This document shows positions 16,710-24,234 of a DNA stretch of 25,973 bases, in pieces. The position numbers were made by a program, and so were the translations under genes. Positions within the stretch are counted from its first letter, which is position 1; the number at the start of each line of letters is the position of its first letter. The notes below the pieces were generated by a model. The model worked only from the letters and a program-made list of their open reading frames with translations, was not told the DNA's origin and did not search any database. Origin of the DNA: a virus; the IMG/VR virus record IMGVR_UViG_3300034103_000744, positions 1 through 25,973 of that record; one strand, given 5' to 3'.

Positions 16710-17690
16710 TCACTCATCATCCCAATCAGCCGCCAGCTTGGCAAGAGACGACTTGGGTGCAGCGGGTGCAGCCTTCTCTTCCTTGCGCACGGTCGGCTCG
16801 ACGGTCTCCTCAGCCTCTTCCACCGGCTCAGCCTTGGCCTTGGGAGGACGGCCACGCCGGGGTGCAGGCGGCGGTGCCTCTTCCTCTTCTTCCTCAGCCG
16901 CAGGAGCGGGTGCGGGCTTGGCAGCAGCCTTGGGAGTGGGCTTGGTGCCCTCCAGCTTCATCGGCTCGACCTTGTCGGTCTGCGCCACGGTCATGGTGAT
17001 CGCACGCTTGGCGTCCTCAGACTGACCCTGCTCCGCAGCCGAGGCGTACTCGTCCTCGCTCAACCAGCGCATCGGCTTGAAGAACAGCTTGGGGCTCTCC
17101 GACTTCGTGTCGAACTTCATGCGCGTGACCAAGGTCTCGGGAGAGACGCCCTGCGCAGCCAGATACCGGGCGTACGCTTGCAGCGGACGGTTGTCGCCTT
17201 CCTCCTTGCCGAAGATGGACGTGGCAGGCAACTGAAGCTGCATGACGTCACCGTCCACATCGTTCGCCAGCACCACTGCCAGACGCTGGCTGTAGCGGCA
17301 GGCACGGCTCTCGCCATTACCGGAGCCCTTCACGTTCTGCGGGCACGAGGCGCAGTTGGTGGCCTGGGGGGTGGCTGCGCTGGCGTCTGGCTTCTCGCCG
17401 TCAGCCGACCAGCAGTCAGGGCCGCTGGGCGTGTCACCGTCGTACGCCTTCATGTAGAACGTACGCCCGATCTTGGGAGCGGCGTTGACGACAACCACAT
17501 CGAGGAAGCGCTCATCGACAGCGGCAACTTCCTTGCCGTCCACCATCAGGCGGAACACGCCGCCCTTGATCGAGATGCGCTTGCCGCCACCACCGGCACC
17601 CCCTGCGAGGGACTTGGCGAGGGCAGACAGTTCGCCCTTCTTGGCGAACGCGGGAACGGCAGAGCCGGAGAAAAGTGCAATGTTGCTCAT
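16710..17690 (-). CDS. Putative ssDNA-binding protein with acidic C-terminal tip
   Basis: A 326-residue protein; ATG with AAAGG 8 nt upstream. Residues ~38-80 and ~135-210 are beta-rich and could form an OB-like fold. Cys93, Cys113, Cys116 and Cys131 (NCASCPQN ... RACRYSQRL) are arranged as a zinc site. The last ~110 residues are disordered: Ala/Pro/Lys-rich, an EEEEEE run, then an AT-hook-like RRGRPPKAK, ending in DWDDE. An acidic, aromatic tip is the hallmark of SSBs, where it recruits replication proteins. The gene lies between helicase and primase genes, which fits coating of single strands at the fork. I do not recognise the exact family, and the SSB role is inferred from tail, context and composition. 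Confidence 0.65.
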   Translation of the reverse strand: MSNIALFSGSAVPAFAKKGELSALAKSLAGGAGGGGKRISIKGGVFRLMVDGKEVAAVDERFLDVVVVNAAPKIGRTFYMKAYDGDTPSGPDCWSADGEKPDASAATPQATNCASCPQNVKGSGNGESRACRYSQRLAVVLANDVDGDVMQLQLPATSIFGKEEGDNRPLQAYARYLAAQGVSPETLVTRMKFDTKSESPKLFFKPMRWLSEDEYASAAEQGQSEDAKRAITMTVAQTDKVEPMKLEGTKPTPKAAAKPAPAPAAEEEEEEAPPPAPRRGRPPKAKAEPVEEAEETVEPTVRKEEKAAPAAPKSSLAKLAADWDDE

Positions 17691-17700
17691 GTGTAGCCTT

Positions 17701-18093
17701 TCACTTGGTTGACGGTTTTCTCACAGAGATGTCGAACTCGGTGTCCGAGTTCAAACCTGGGGGGATGGACCCAGGGTTTTCTTCCAAGAACAACTTCATG
17801 TTGGCCTGGGCGATACGCTTCTCCAGCAGGTCGAGCGCGTCGTGTTCCACCATGAACTTCTTGAAGCTGTCCCAGTCGTTGGTGTAGTACCGGGTCTTCT
17901 CCATCAGCGAGACGGTGCCGTGGTCGGTGCGCAGGGACTTGACCCCCGTGCCCCGCATGCGGTCCTTGATCTCGTTCTTGACGGACTGTTGCTGCTCCTT
18001 GATCGCCTCGATCTGGGCGTCGAGGTCTTGGATGGCCGAGCGCATCTTCATGTAGATGCGGACCAGCCTGTCTACGGGCAATTCGTCTTCCAT
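17701..18093 (-). CDS. Coiled-coil hypothetical phage protein
   Basis: A 130-residue protein; ATG preceded by AAAGGAG. The N-terminal half is a coiled coil (RSAIQDLDAQIEAIKEQQQS, then VKNEIKDRMR). The middle GVKSLRTDHGTVSLMEKTRY and C-terminal KFMVEHDALDLLEKRIAQ plus ENPGSIPPGLN match the layout of a small phage protein I recall from operons beside ssDNA-binding genes, where a heptad helix is followed by 'G..SL.T..GT' and 'PPG.' segments. It precedes the ssDNA-binding gene by 10 nt. It may work with that protein or with recombination enzymes; no catalytic residues are seen. Confidence 0.75.
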   Translation of the reverse strand: MEDELPVDRLVRIYMKMRSAIQDLDAQIEAIKEQQQSVKNEIKDRMRGTGVKSLRTDHGTVSLMEKTRYYTNDWDSFKKFMVEHDALDLLEKRIAQANMKLFLEENPGSIPPGLNSDTEFDISVRKPSTK

Positions 18094-18109
18094 GCTTTCT
18101 CCTTTTTTG

Positions 18110-18138
18110 AGTTAGTGTCCAACACTGTACATTGTCAA
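18110..18138 (-). promoter_or_regulatory. Possible promoter with inverted-repeat operator
   Basis: On the - strand a perfect -35 hexamer TTGACA (18138-18133) is followed after 17 nt by CTAACT, a poor -10. Between and beside them lies AGTGT-tgg-ACACT (18126-18114), a 5-bp inverted repeat with a 3-nt spacer. It lies upstream of the 130-residue and ssDNA-binding genes, and the -35 overlaps the helicase stop. The HTH protein at 16398-16676 could be its ligand, but that is a guess. Confidence 0.3.
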
Positions 18139-19712
18139 ACTGACTTCGGCAACCCCCTTCCTGAAATTTCTTCTTCGAACAACTTGACCAGCAGGGCGTT
18201 GTCGTCCACCTTGCTGGACAGGGCCTTGAACATGCGCTTCTCGACCGGCGACCCCTCGATGTGGATCACGGTGACCTTGTCGGAGTTCTGCCCCTTGCGG
18301 TCGGCCCGGGCGATGCACTGCACGTACTGCTCCACGCTCATCAGCGGGCCGTAGAAGATCACGGTGTCCGCCGCAGTCAGCGTGATGCCGTGCGCTGTGG
18401 CCTGGGGCTGCATGACCAGCACCCTCGGGTTGGGCTGCGTCTGGAAGCGCTTGATGATGTCGCCTCGCTTGGTCGCCGTGACCCCGCCGTGGATCTCCTC
18501 GCAGGCCACACCGTTCTTGGTGAGGAAGGCGCTGATGGTGCTGATGGCAGCGCGGAAGAGCGCGAACACGATGACCTTGCGGTCTGTCTGCTCCAGCGCC
18601 TCGAGCAGGACGTTCAGCCTTGGCGTGGCGTCGAACTCGACCACCTCTTGGTTGTCGGTGTAGGACACCCCGGTGCTGATCTGCAGGAGCTTGTTGAGCA
18701 CGCCCGCTGCGTTCACCGCAGTGATCGTCTCGCCCGCAGCCATCGCCACCATCTGGTCGCGCAGCAGGTTGTAGTACTTGGCCTGCTGTGGCGTGAGCGG
18801 CACCTCACGTGTAGTCGTGAGCACAGGCGGCAGGTCCAGGCACTGCGCCTTGGTGAAGCGTATGGCGGGCTGCAGCGCAGCGAAGACCCGGTCAGCAGCG
18901 TCGGGCTTGGGAGCCCACTTGAACATGGTGATCTTCTGCATCACCTGATCGCGCCACGCCGTGTAGAACTTGGGCACGTTGGTCGGGTTGACCAGCCGAG
19001 CAAGGCCGTACGCATCCACAGGAGACTGCGCAGCAGGCGTACCCGTCATCATCCACAAATACGTCTCTGGCTTGATGATCGAGTTCAATGCTTTCCAACG
19101 TCTTGTTTGTGGGTTCTTGTACGCGTTGGCTTCGTCCACGATGACGAGGTCGAAACGCCCGTCGTTGTTCACCTCATTGGCAATCAGGTTCAGGCCCTCG
19201 TAGTTCGTGATGACGAACTCGTAGTCCTCCTGTATCAACTCGATGCGCCGCGCAGCCTGTGCGTGGTGGGCCACCACTGCGCTCCTGTGGATGACGGAGT
19301 TACCCAAGTCCTGCATCCATGCGCTGTGCATGATCGACAGGGGGCACAGGATCAGGCACCGCCTGACCTCACCGCGCTTCATCAGGTAGTCAGCCGCCCA
19401 CAGGGCTGACAGCGTCTTGCCTGTCCCGGGTTCTGACAGCACGAACGCACGCCGGTTGAACGTGAGGAACGCTGACGTGTCACGCTGGTGGTCCATCGGG
19501 CGGTAGCGCCCAGGCCACTCATACCTCCCCTGGATGGGAGAGGGGACGTTCTTCACGCCCAGGTTGCGCAGCACACGCGTCTCATCAAGACCCCAGTGGA
19601 CAGCGACTTGGTAGCCACCCTCGATGGGCAGCACCTTGTGCTTGGGGATGATGCTGTAGCGGTGCGGGTGTCGGGTGTTGAAGAGCAGTATGCGGTTGTC
19701 GAATATCTCCAC
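18135..19712 (-). CDS. SNF2/DEAD-like superfamily 2 helicase
   Basis: A 525-residue protein with GTG start (TAGTG overlap with the preceding stop) and GGAG 7 nt upstream. Motif I is SEPGTGKT (93-100) and the Walker B box is VDEAN (192-196), where most relatives have DEAH or DEAD. Motif III is MTGTP (222-226). The second RecA-like lobe shows FALFRAA (384-390), ATAHGITLTAAD (439-450) and motif VI QCIARADRKGQ (466-476) with its arginine fingers. It is an ATP-dependent DNA translocase or helicase of the type common in phage replication operons. It sits between the HNH-like gene pair and the ssDNA-binding gene. It could help fork progression, recombination or branch migration. The family is certain, the exact role is not. 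Confidence 0.92.
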   Translation of the reverse strand: MEIFDNRILLFNTRHPHRYSIIPKHKVLPIEGGYQVAVHWGLDETRVLRNLGVKNVPSPIQGRYEWPGRYRPMDHQRDTSAFLTFNRRAFVLSEPGTGKTLSALWAADYLMKRGEVRRCLILCPLSIMHSAWMQDLGNSVIHRSAVVAHHAQAARRIELIQEDYEFVITNYEGLNLIANEVNNDGRFDLVIVDEANAYKNPQTRRWKALNSIIKPETYLWMMTGTPAAQSPVDAYGLARLVNPTNVPKFYTAWRDQVMQKITMFKWAPKPDAADRVFAALQPAIRFTKAQCLDLPPVLTTTREVPLTPQQAKYYNLLRDQMVAMAAGETITAVNAAGVLNKLLQISTGVSYTDNQEVVEFDATPRLNVLLEALEQTDRKVIVFALFRAAISTISAFLTKNGVACEEIHGGVTATKRGDIIKRFQTQPNPRVLVMQPQATAHGITLTAADTVIFYGPLMSVEQYVQCIARADRKGQNSDKVTVIHIEGSPVEKRMFKALSSKVDDNALLVKLFEEEISGRGLPKSV

Positions 19713-19924
19713 TAGCTTCTCCAGTACAAGTTGTGCTTTCTCTTTCTTGCGCCGCTGCCTTTACGCATCGGCTTCTTGTAAAACAACACACGCAGCGCTC
19801 TTTTGTAAAGCGCTGGTGGTACGTATAGCGTTTTTGGTTTGTATACTATACAGCGGTCTTCCGTGCCGAACGTGTGTAGCTTTCGAAGCACGTCTTGTAG
19901 TGATTCCAGCGTCAAGTCCGTCAT
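19712..19924 (-). CDS. Small basic hypothetical protein
   Basis: A 70-residue protein whose ATG overlaps the HNH-like gene stop (ATGA) and whose TAG overlaps the helicase GTG. The N-terminal helix TLESLQDVLRKLHTF is followed by a very basic C-terminus (YKRALRVLFYKKPMRKGSGARKRKH, quoted in part from residues ~40-64). The charge suggests nucleic acid binding. It is bracketed by two translational overlaps, so it is part of a coupled gene string. No known family is recognised. Confidence 0.65.
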   Translation of the reverse strand: MTDLTLESLQDVLRKLHTFGTEDRCIVYKPKTLYVPPALYKRALRVLFYKKPMRKGSGARKRKHNLYWRS

Positions 19925-20160
19925 TTGCCGTTGTCCGCTTGGTTTGCTTTCTTTGAGCGCAGCCGCATGTTCCCGGGGGTGCTCTTGCCACCCTTGCGCA
20001 GCGGCTTAACGTGGTCGATGTCCTTGCCTGCGCGGTCGATGCCTTCTTTGTCGTAGGCCCTGCGTGCGCGTTGGCGCTCGATCTGATCGGCGGTCTCTCC
20101 GGTCGCCTTCTGCAGCTTGTACGCGTGCTTGTAGTCACGCTTGCCGTTGACTTGCGTCAT
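19921..20160 (-). CDS. HNH-like phage protein
   Basis: A 79-residue protein; ATG with AGGAG about 8 nt upstream. After a basic helical N-terminus (KRDYKHAYKLQKATG, ERQRARRAYDKEG) it has DIDHVKPLRKGGKSTPGNMRLRS. The DH..PL..GG.....N.R segment is the core of HNH/endonuclease VII-like beta-beta-alpha-metal folds. The usual final His/Asn pair is not conserved (RSKKANQ), as in many tiny phage HNH-like proteins. It could be a nicking or homing-type nuclease, or a DNA-binding protein that has lost catalysis. Confidence 0.75.
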   Translation of the reverse strand: MTQVNGKRDYKHAYKLQKATGETADQIERQRARRAYDKEGIDRAGKDIDHVKPLRKGGKSTPGNMRLRSKKANQADNGK

Positions 20161-20305
20161 TTAATCGCTCCTCTGCTAGTCGCACTAGTCCTGCCGCCAT
20201 TTCTGGAAAAGCGTCGTTTAGCTTCCGCATAAACAGACGTACCCAGTCATCGTCGTCCAGGGGGATACTTTTCATTATGTCCACTAGCTCCTGTCGTGTT
20301 GCCAT
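20135..20305 (-). CDS. Small hypothetical protein
   Basis: A 56-residue protein from ATG 20305, with AGAGGAG 5 nt upstream, reading MATRQELVDIMKSIPLDDDD and continuing to ..LNDASQRQA. It is acidic then amphipathic helical (VRLFMRKLNDAF, AAGLVRLAEERL). Its start lies just behind the nuclease stop and its end overlaps the HNH-like start by 26 nt. The strong Shine-Dalgarno and spacing make it credible despite its size. Function is unknown. Confidence 0.65.
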   Translation of the reverse strand: MATRQELVDIMKSIPLDDDDWVRLFMRKLNDAFPEMAAGLVRLAEERLNDASQRQA

Positions 20306-20306
20306 A

Positions 20307-20978
20307 TCAACTCCTCTTCGTGTTGAACGTACATTCCTTGACGGGGCACCATCCGCACAGCGGGCTCTGTGAGGGGTTCCACACGTCGAACTCGTGCGCT
20401 GCCTCAAGCTTGGCAACGCGCTCCCGGTAGTCCCACCACGCAGCCTCTGCGTCTTCGTAGGACATCTTGTGCTTGACCATGCTGCCCTTGACGATGAAGA
20501 CCAAGGCAGACGAGACAGAGCGGATGTGGGGGAAGTGGGCAAACACCATCAGGGACATCAGCGTTAGCTGGTCCCTGTCTGGATACTTGTCATTGCCCGT
20601 CTTCCAGTCCACCACCCGGGCCGTCAGGTTGTCGTCATCCACGATGAGCAGGTCCGCGATGCCGCGCACCCACCTGTCGTCAGACTTGAAGTCACAGGGT
20701 CGCAAGTCCTTGGTCAGCGCCATCTCATGCTCGAACAGCTTCCTCCCAGGCTTGGCGAGAAGCGCGTCTACCACAGGCTGGAAGAGCACGAACTCTGGCG
20801 GCAGTGGTGTGCCGTCCCGCCCGTAGTCCTCGATGGCCTTGTGCACATCCTTGCCGTAGATGGTGTGCTTGGTGTCTGTGAACGGGAAGCGCTTCAGCAC
20901 CGTCACTTCGTGATACTGCCGCGCACACTGCTCAAACTTCTTCAGGCCTGAATGGCTCCAAGTGACTGCGTTACCCAT
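20307..20978 (-). CDS. PD-(D/E)XK nuclease, RecB/Cas4-like with four-Cys cluster
   Basis: A 223-residue protein. The ATG at 20978 overlaps the previous TAA (TAATG) and has CGGAG 6 nt upstream; the frame extends further upstream but without coding look. It begins SHSGLKKFEQCARQY (Cys18), and has GKDVHKAIE (His46, Glu50), GIADLLIV (Asp109), VVDWKTG (Asp124, Lys126) and Gln137. These are the ordered motifs of RecB-family exonucleases. The C-terminus holds CGWCPVKEC (Cys208, 211, 216), which together with Cys18 matches the iron-sulfur cluster arrangement of AddB, Cas4 and related nucleases. It is likely a DNA exonuclease used in phage recombination or end processing. The cluster is inferred from spacing. 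Confidence 0.88.
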   Translation of the reverse strand: MGNAVTWSHSGLKKFEQCARQYHEVTVLKRFPFTDTKHTIYGKDVHKAIEDYGRDGTPLPPEFVLFQPVVDALLAKPGRKLFEHEMALTKDLRPCDFKSDDRWVRGIADLLIVDDDNLTARVVDWKTGNDKYPDRDQLTLMSLMVFAHFPHIRSVSSALVFIVKGSMVKHKMSYEDAEAAWWDYRERVAKLEAAHEFDVWNPSQSPLCGWCPVKECTFNTKRS

Positions 20979-21277
20979 TAGATCTCCGCTGTGTTGATGA
21001 CCTCGTTGAGCCGGTTGGCAAAGCGTGTGACGAACTTCTCGTTGTTCCACAGCCGGTGGTTCATGTCCTGCAAGATGGCGTGAGTGACCTCGTGCCAGAA
21101 GGTGTCGGACACCTCCTCGGTCTTGAACGACCGGCCCGTCAGGTTGCTGGTGGTGGCGATGGTGACCACACGCGTGTCGTGGTCCACCTCACCCATGTGC
21201 CCCCGGCAGGGCATCGTGTCCACCATGCGCACGGTGAACGTCTTGTTACTGAGCTTGAACTTCTTGGGGGTTTGCAA
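20978..21277 (-). CDS. Small HExxH metalloprotease-like protein
   Basis: A 99-residue protein. I chose the TTG at 21277 because AAGGAG lies about 8 nt upstream, and the residues before it (overlapping the 70-residue gene) do not look like protein. Residues 57-70 read SDTFWHEVTHAILQ, with the zinc motif HEVTH at 62-66. Asn78, Glu80 and the helix KFVTRFANRLNEVI follow. The short length, with HExxH and a following 'NEKFV..FAN.L' helix, fits a minimal zincin-like phage family related in outline to SprT or ImmA/IrrE proteins. Substrate is unknown. Neighbours are the polymerase and an exonuclease. Confidence 0.75.
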   Translation of the reverse strand: MQTPKKFKLSNKTFTVRMVDTMPCRGHMGEVDHDTRVVTIATTSNLTGRSFKTEEVSDTFWHEVTHAILQDMNHRLWNNEKFVTRFANRLNEVINTAEI

Positions 21278-21458
21278 AGGCTTTCTCCTTTTCTTCGAGT
21301 AGTGCAAGCGTGGCTTGCAGGATGCGGTTCTCAACACCCAGGTGAGTGGTGAGTTCACGCGCTTGTCCATACTTGCGCTCAAGGCACAAGTCGTGGATTG
21401 CTCGGGCCATGCGCTCGATCTCCATGAGCGGCATGGCGTAGTCGGTGATGGTGCTCAT
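21246..21458 (-). CDS. Small helical hypothetical protein
   Basis: A 70-residue, all-helical, charged protein (IERMARAIHDLCLERKYGQA, LATLALLEEKEKAF region). The ATG overlaps the polymerase stop as ATGA, so it is translationally coupled to the polymerase gene; it overlaps the HExxH gene by 32 nt. AAAAGG directly precedes the ATG, too close to be a good Shine-Dalgarno. It may be an accessory factor of the polymerase or of the following gene; there is no sequence evidence for either. Confidence 0.65.
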   Translation of the reverse strand: MSTITDYAMPLMEIERMARAIHDLCLERKYGQARELTTHLGVENRILQATLALLEEKEKAFANPQEVQAQ

Positions 21459-23434
21459 CCTTTTGCCAGTCCATAGCGTCTGTTAGCACCGCCGTCTGCA
21501 GCCAGGGGAATCCCCGGCATGTAGCTCGGCTGCACGGTCATGCAGGCCAGAAGGTAGTCTTTGGCCTCATCTGCTTCACTCTCCGGCGCGATACACAACG
21601 CCTCGTCGTGCACGGTTCCACAGACCGGATACCGCTTTCCTATTCGCAGCATCCCGTCAGTCATCACACAACGCGCCGTGCCCTGCACCACGTTGTTCGT
21701 GACCTTGCCCGCGTAGAGCTTGCTTCGCTTGCCGTCCTTGCCGTCAGCGTAGCTCCACTGGACTCGGCCCCTCTCGTCTTGGTCAGGGCGGAGGTCAGGA
21801 TACCGCACAGACATGCCGCTTGGCAAGACGATTTCGCCCTTGCGGAAGGTCAGGCACTTGTGCGTGTACTCCTTGCCCTTGTACAGGCTCTGCTCGATGA
21901 GGATGCCCATCAGTTCCCAGAACGCCACCACCGGCCACGAGGCCGTGCGGTACTTGTCGATGATGGCCTTGGCTGCGAGGCAGTGGATGGCAAGCTCGAG
22001 GTCGGTGCAGGTGTGGGGGATCTCCTCCATCTTCTTGAGGTTCTCGTCCCAGGACAAGAACTTCTGCACGTCAGCGCCGACAACGCCAAGCTGCTTCGCC
22101 TCTTCCCTTGAGTACCGCTTGGGTGGTGCACCGAGGAACCCAGTAAGCAACTGGGCCGCGAAGCTGGCCCAGCCTAGCTGGTAGCCCGCGCCCAGCAGGG
22201 CTGACTTGGCCGACTGCCGCTCCACCGGATGGCTGTCCTTGGTCATGCCTGGGATGTTGAACATCTCTGCACCGAAGCGTGCGTACGGATCACCGCCCGA
22301 GCGGAAGATGTTGATCAGTTCTTGGTAGTCCGCCAGCCACGCCAGCACACGCGGCTCGATCTGCGAGAGGTCACCGACCACGATGACATGTCCCGCAGGG
22401 GCCATGATCGCCTTACGCAGAAAAGAGCCCCTCTTCAAATTCTGCATGTTGATCGCGCTGCCCTTGGCTGCAGTCCACCGGCCTGTGGCTGCACCGTAGT
22501 AGCTCAGGGGCACCGGCAGGTTGCCCCGGTCAGCAATGTCGAGGAAGCGCTGCGCACGTGTGCGTTCGCTGGTGCTCTTGACCTTCAGCCTTGCTTCGCA
22601 GAGAAGCGCAACATCCTCATTCTCATGATTGAGTAGCGCCTGAAACAGCGCATCATTCTTAGCGAGAGCGAGCGCTTCCTCACCGGTAGTCTTGCTGATC
22701 TTCGTTGGCGGATCAATGCCAAGTGCTTTAAGCGCCTGCGCGAACTGTTGATTCGACGCAAGCGTAGCTTCTTCCATGCCGAGCTTCTGTAAAAGTCCTT
22801 CACGTGCAGTCCTTTCTTCTTCAATCGCCTGCGCCAACATCTCCTTGTCAAGCTGCAGCAGCGGGCGTGTGTACATCTTGAGCGTCATGTCGATGAGCTT
22901 CAACTCCTTGGTCGGGTAGCCCTCGATCAAGCGCAGGAAGATCTGCTCACACAGGTAGGTGTCGTGCTTGCAGTAGTCGGCCAGCTCCTGTTCGACCGCG
23001 AACGGGATGCTCTCCAGCATGCCATCGGTGCTGTGCACCGCCTTGCCCTTGGGGGGAAGCTCGAACGCCTCGGCCAGCGTAGCCAGACTGTTGCCCACCT
23101 CCACGCCACGCAGGGCGCGGGCCATGCTGAGCGTGTCGAAGATGAACGCGGGCTGGATGCCGTAGACCCAGGAGAGGATCGTCACGTCGAACTGGGCGTT
23201 GTGAGCAAGCACAGCAGTGCGGGACCAGTCGATGCTGGACTTCCAGCGCCTGATGCGGTCGCTGCGTACCCACACCGGGATCTCGTCGGTGCCCACTTCC
23301 TTCCAACACAGCCCCCACGCCTTGAAGCGCGGGTCGCGGACGTACTCTTCAGTAGTCATTTTGCTGAGCGTGTACTCTGCCCGAGACCATGCGGTCTCGA
23401 AGTCCAAGACGACGATCTTGTCGTAAGGTTTCAA
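21455..23434 (-). CDS. DNA polymerase, family A, with 3'-5' exonuclease
   Basis: A 659-residue protein with TTG start, AAAGGAG 8 nt upstream, and TTGA overlap with the gene before. The exonuclease domain has VVLDFETA (Asp11, Glu13), LAHNAQFD (Asp83) and YCKHDTY (Asp158), so proofreading residues are intact. The polymerase domain has motif A VVGDLSQIEPRVLAW (Asp355, Glu360), motif B RQSAKSALLGAGYQLG (Arg406, Lys410, Tyr418) and motif C GTVHDEAL (His609, Asp610, Glu611). There is no 5' nuclease domain, so it has a T7-like two-domain plan. Leu414 occupies the position of E. coli Phe762. It copies the phage genome together with the primase-helicase and ssDNA-binding protein encoded downstream. 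Confidence 0.95.
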   Translation of the reverse strand: MKPYDKIVVLDFETAWSRAEYTLSKMTTEEYVRDPRFKAWGLCWKEVGTDEIPVWVRSDRIRRWKSSIDWSRTAVLAHNAQFDVTILSWVYGIQPAFIFDTLSMARALRGVEVGNSLATLAEAFELPPKGKAVHSTDGMLESIPFAVEQELADYCKHDTYLCEQIFLRLIEGYPTKELKLIDMTLKMYTRPLLQLDKEMLAQAIEEERTAREGLLQKLGMEEATLASNQQFAQALKALGIDPPTKISKTTGEEALALAKNDALFQALLNHENEDVALLCEARLKVKSTSERTRAQRFLDIADRGNLPVPLSYYGAATGRWTAAKGSAINMQNLKRGSFLRKAIMAPAGHVIVVGDLSQIEPRVLAWLADYQELINIFRSGGDPYARFGAEMFNIPGMTKDSHPVERQSAKSALLGAGYQLGWASFAAQLLTGFLGAPPKRYSREEAKQLGVVGADVQKFLSWDENLKKMEEIPHTCTDLELAIHCLAAKAIIDKYRTASWPVVAFWELMGILIEQSLYKGKEYTHKCLTFRKGEIVLPSGMSVRYPDLRPDQDERGRVQWSYADGKDGKRSKLYAGKVTNNVVQGTARCVMTDGMLRIGKRYPVCGTVHDEALCIAPESEADEAKDYLLACMTVQPSYMPGIPLAADGGANRRYGLAKG

Positions 23435-23736
23435 TGCGTTTCTCCTTTGCGTTGCAGGTCGTTGGCGACCATGTTGGTGATGAACATCTCAGCGGCTTGC
23501 GTGACGATGTGCCCCGTCTCGTGGAGCGAGGCGTCCACGCCCATGACCTTGAGCGTCTCTTCGTTCTCGACCAGCAGGAACACGCCGTGATTCTTCTCAT
23601 GCAAGAAGCAGCTACCCACCATGAGTATGGCCCGCACGAACTGGTCCGCCTCATCTGCAGGAAGCGCAGCGATGCGCTCCATCATCGCTACCATCTCGAT
23701 GCGTTGCTTTAAGCTGTCTGTGTCTACTGTGCCCAT
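23431..23736 (-). CDS. Hypothetical phage protein
   Basis: A 101-residue protein. I chose ATG 23736 (MGTVDTDS) because AAAGG lies 6 nt upstream; a longer form from 23757 lacks this. The N-terminus is helical (LKQRIEMVAMMERIAALPAD), followed by AILMVGSCFL, GVFLLVENEETLKVMGVD and a last helix. The pattern of a hydrophobic strand pair followed by 'A.EMF' resembles small unnamed phage proteins. It overlaps the VRR-NUC gene end by 13 nt and the polymerase start by 4 nt. Function is unknown. Confidence 0.7.
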   Translation of the reverse strand: MGTVDTDSLKQRIEMVAMMERIAALPADEADQFVRAILMVGSCFLHEKNHGVFLLVENEETLKVMGVDASLHETGHIVTQAAEMFITNMVANDLQRKGETH

Positions 23737-24026
23737 GATTGCCTTTCTGCGAACCACTCTTCGAGCAGTTCAAGTGTATCTTCCCTGACCACCATCGCGG
23801 ACCCACCGGCACGGTGGATGTCTGCCATCTCACGCTCTTGTAGAGCGGTGGGCTTGTTGAAACCGGCCTTGCATTCTACACCAAGGAACATGCCTCGGTA
23901 GCAGACGATGATGTCTGGTATGCCTGCTCGACCGTAGCCGTTCTGTGCAGGAAAGAAGTAGTAGCCTCTGTACTTCTTGATGATCTCGACGCACTTGGCT
24001 TTGACTTTACTTTCCGGGGTTGCCAT
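23724..24026 (-). CDS. VRR-NUC domain nuclease
   Basis: A 100-residue protein from ATG 24026 with GGAGG 9 nt upstream. It shows the complete compact VRR-NUC pattern: Glu5 in the first helix, GRAGIPDIIV (Asp38), GVECKAG (Glu51, Lys53) and Gln63. The first half carries the 'FPAQNGYGRAG' strand seen in phage members. These standalone domains are PD-(D/E)XK nucleases that act on branched or flapped DNA, and are often placed in phage replication modules as Holliday junction resolvase candidates. It overlaps DUF3310 by 20 nt. Family confidence is high; the substrate is inferred. Confidence 0.9.
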   Translation of the reverse strand: MATPESKVKAKCVEIIKKYRGYYFFPAQNGYGRAGIPDIIVCYRGMFLGVECKAGFNKPTALQEREMADIHRAGGSAMVVREDTLELLEEWFAERQSWAQ

Positions 24027-24234
24027 CGTTGAATTCCTCCACTTCAATGAGCTTGTCGATGTAATGCCGCGCCTTCTTCAGGTCTTGCACGCCGCCCTTG
24101 TGTCGCCAGCGGGACAGATACTTGACAGCGTTGCCGTCTAGATACCCTAACTGCCAGTCGAGGATCACATCCCACGTTTCGTAGGTGTGTTGTTTGTAGT
24201 GAGCGCCGCCCACTTGGGTTTCGTTTGCTGCCAT
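24007..24234 (-). CDS. DUF3310 family protein
   Basis: A 75-residue protein reading VGGAHYKQHTYETWDVILDW then GNAVKYLSRWRHKGG and DLKKARHYIDKLIE. This is the typical DUF3310 sequence found in phage nucleotide-metabolism or replication modules, sometimes annotated as a nucleotide kinase-like protein without clear proof. The ATG has no Shine-Dalgarno: the upstream bases are A/C-rich (CAACACCTCAACATC). The ~180-nt leader before it is non-coding and can fold extensively, so its translation may be controlled by that leader. Confidence 0.88.
   Translation of the reverse strand: MAANETQVGGAHYKQHTYETWDVILDWQLGYLDGNAVKYLSRWRHKGGVQDLKKARHYIDKLIEVEEFNDGNPGK

Noticed and set aside
18261-19409. A 382-residue + strand frame
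   Set aside because: It lies antisense to the helicase core motifs; His/Arg/Val-rich composition typical of a shadow frame.
20979-21050. Longer N-terminus for the PD-(D/E)XK nuclease
   Set aside because: The extra 24 residues lack a ribosome-binding site and overlap the HExxH gene; ATG 20978 has GGAG at good spacing and family members start near the S.SGL..FE.C motif.
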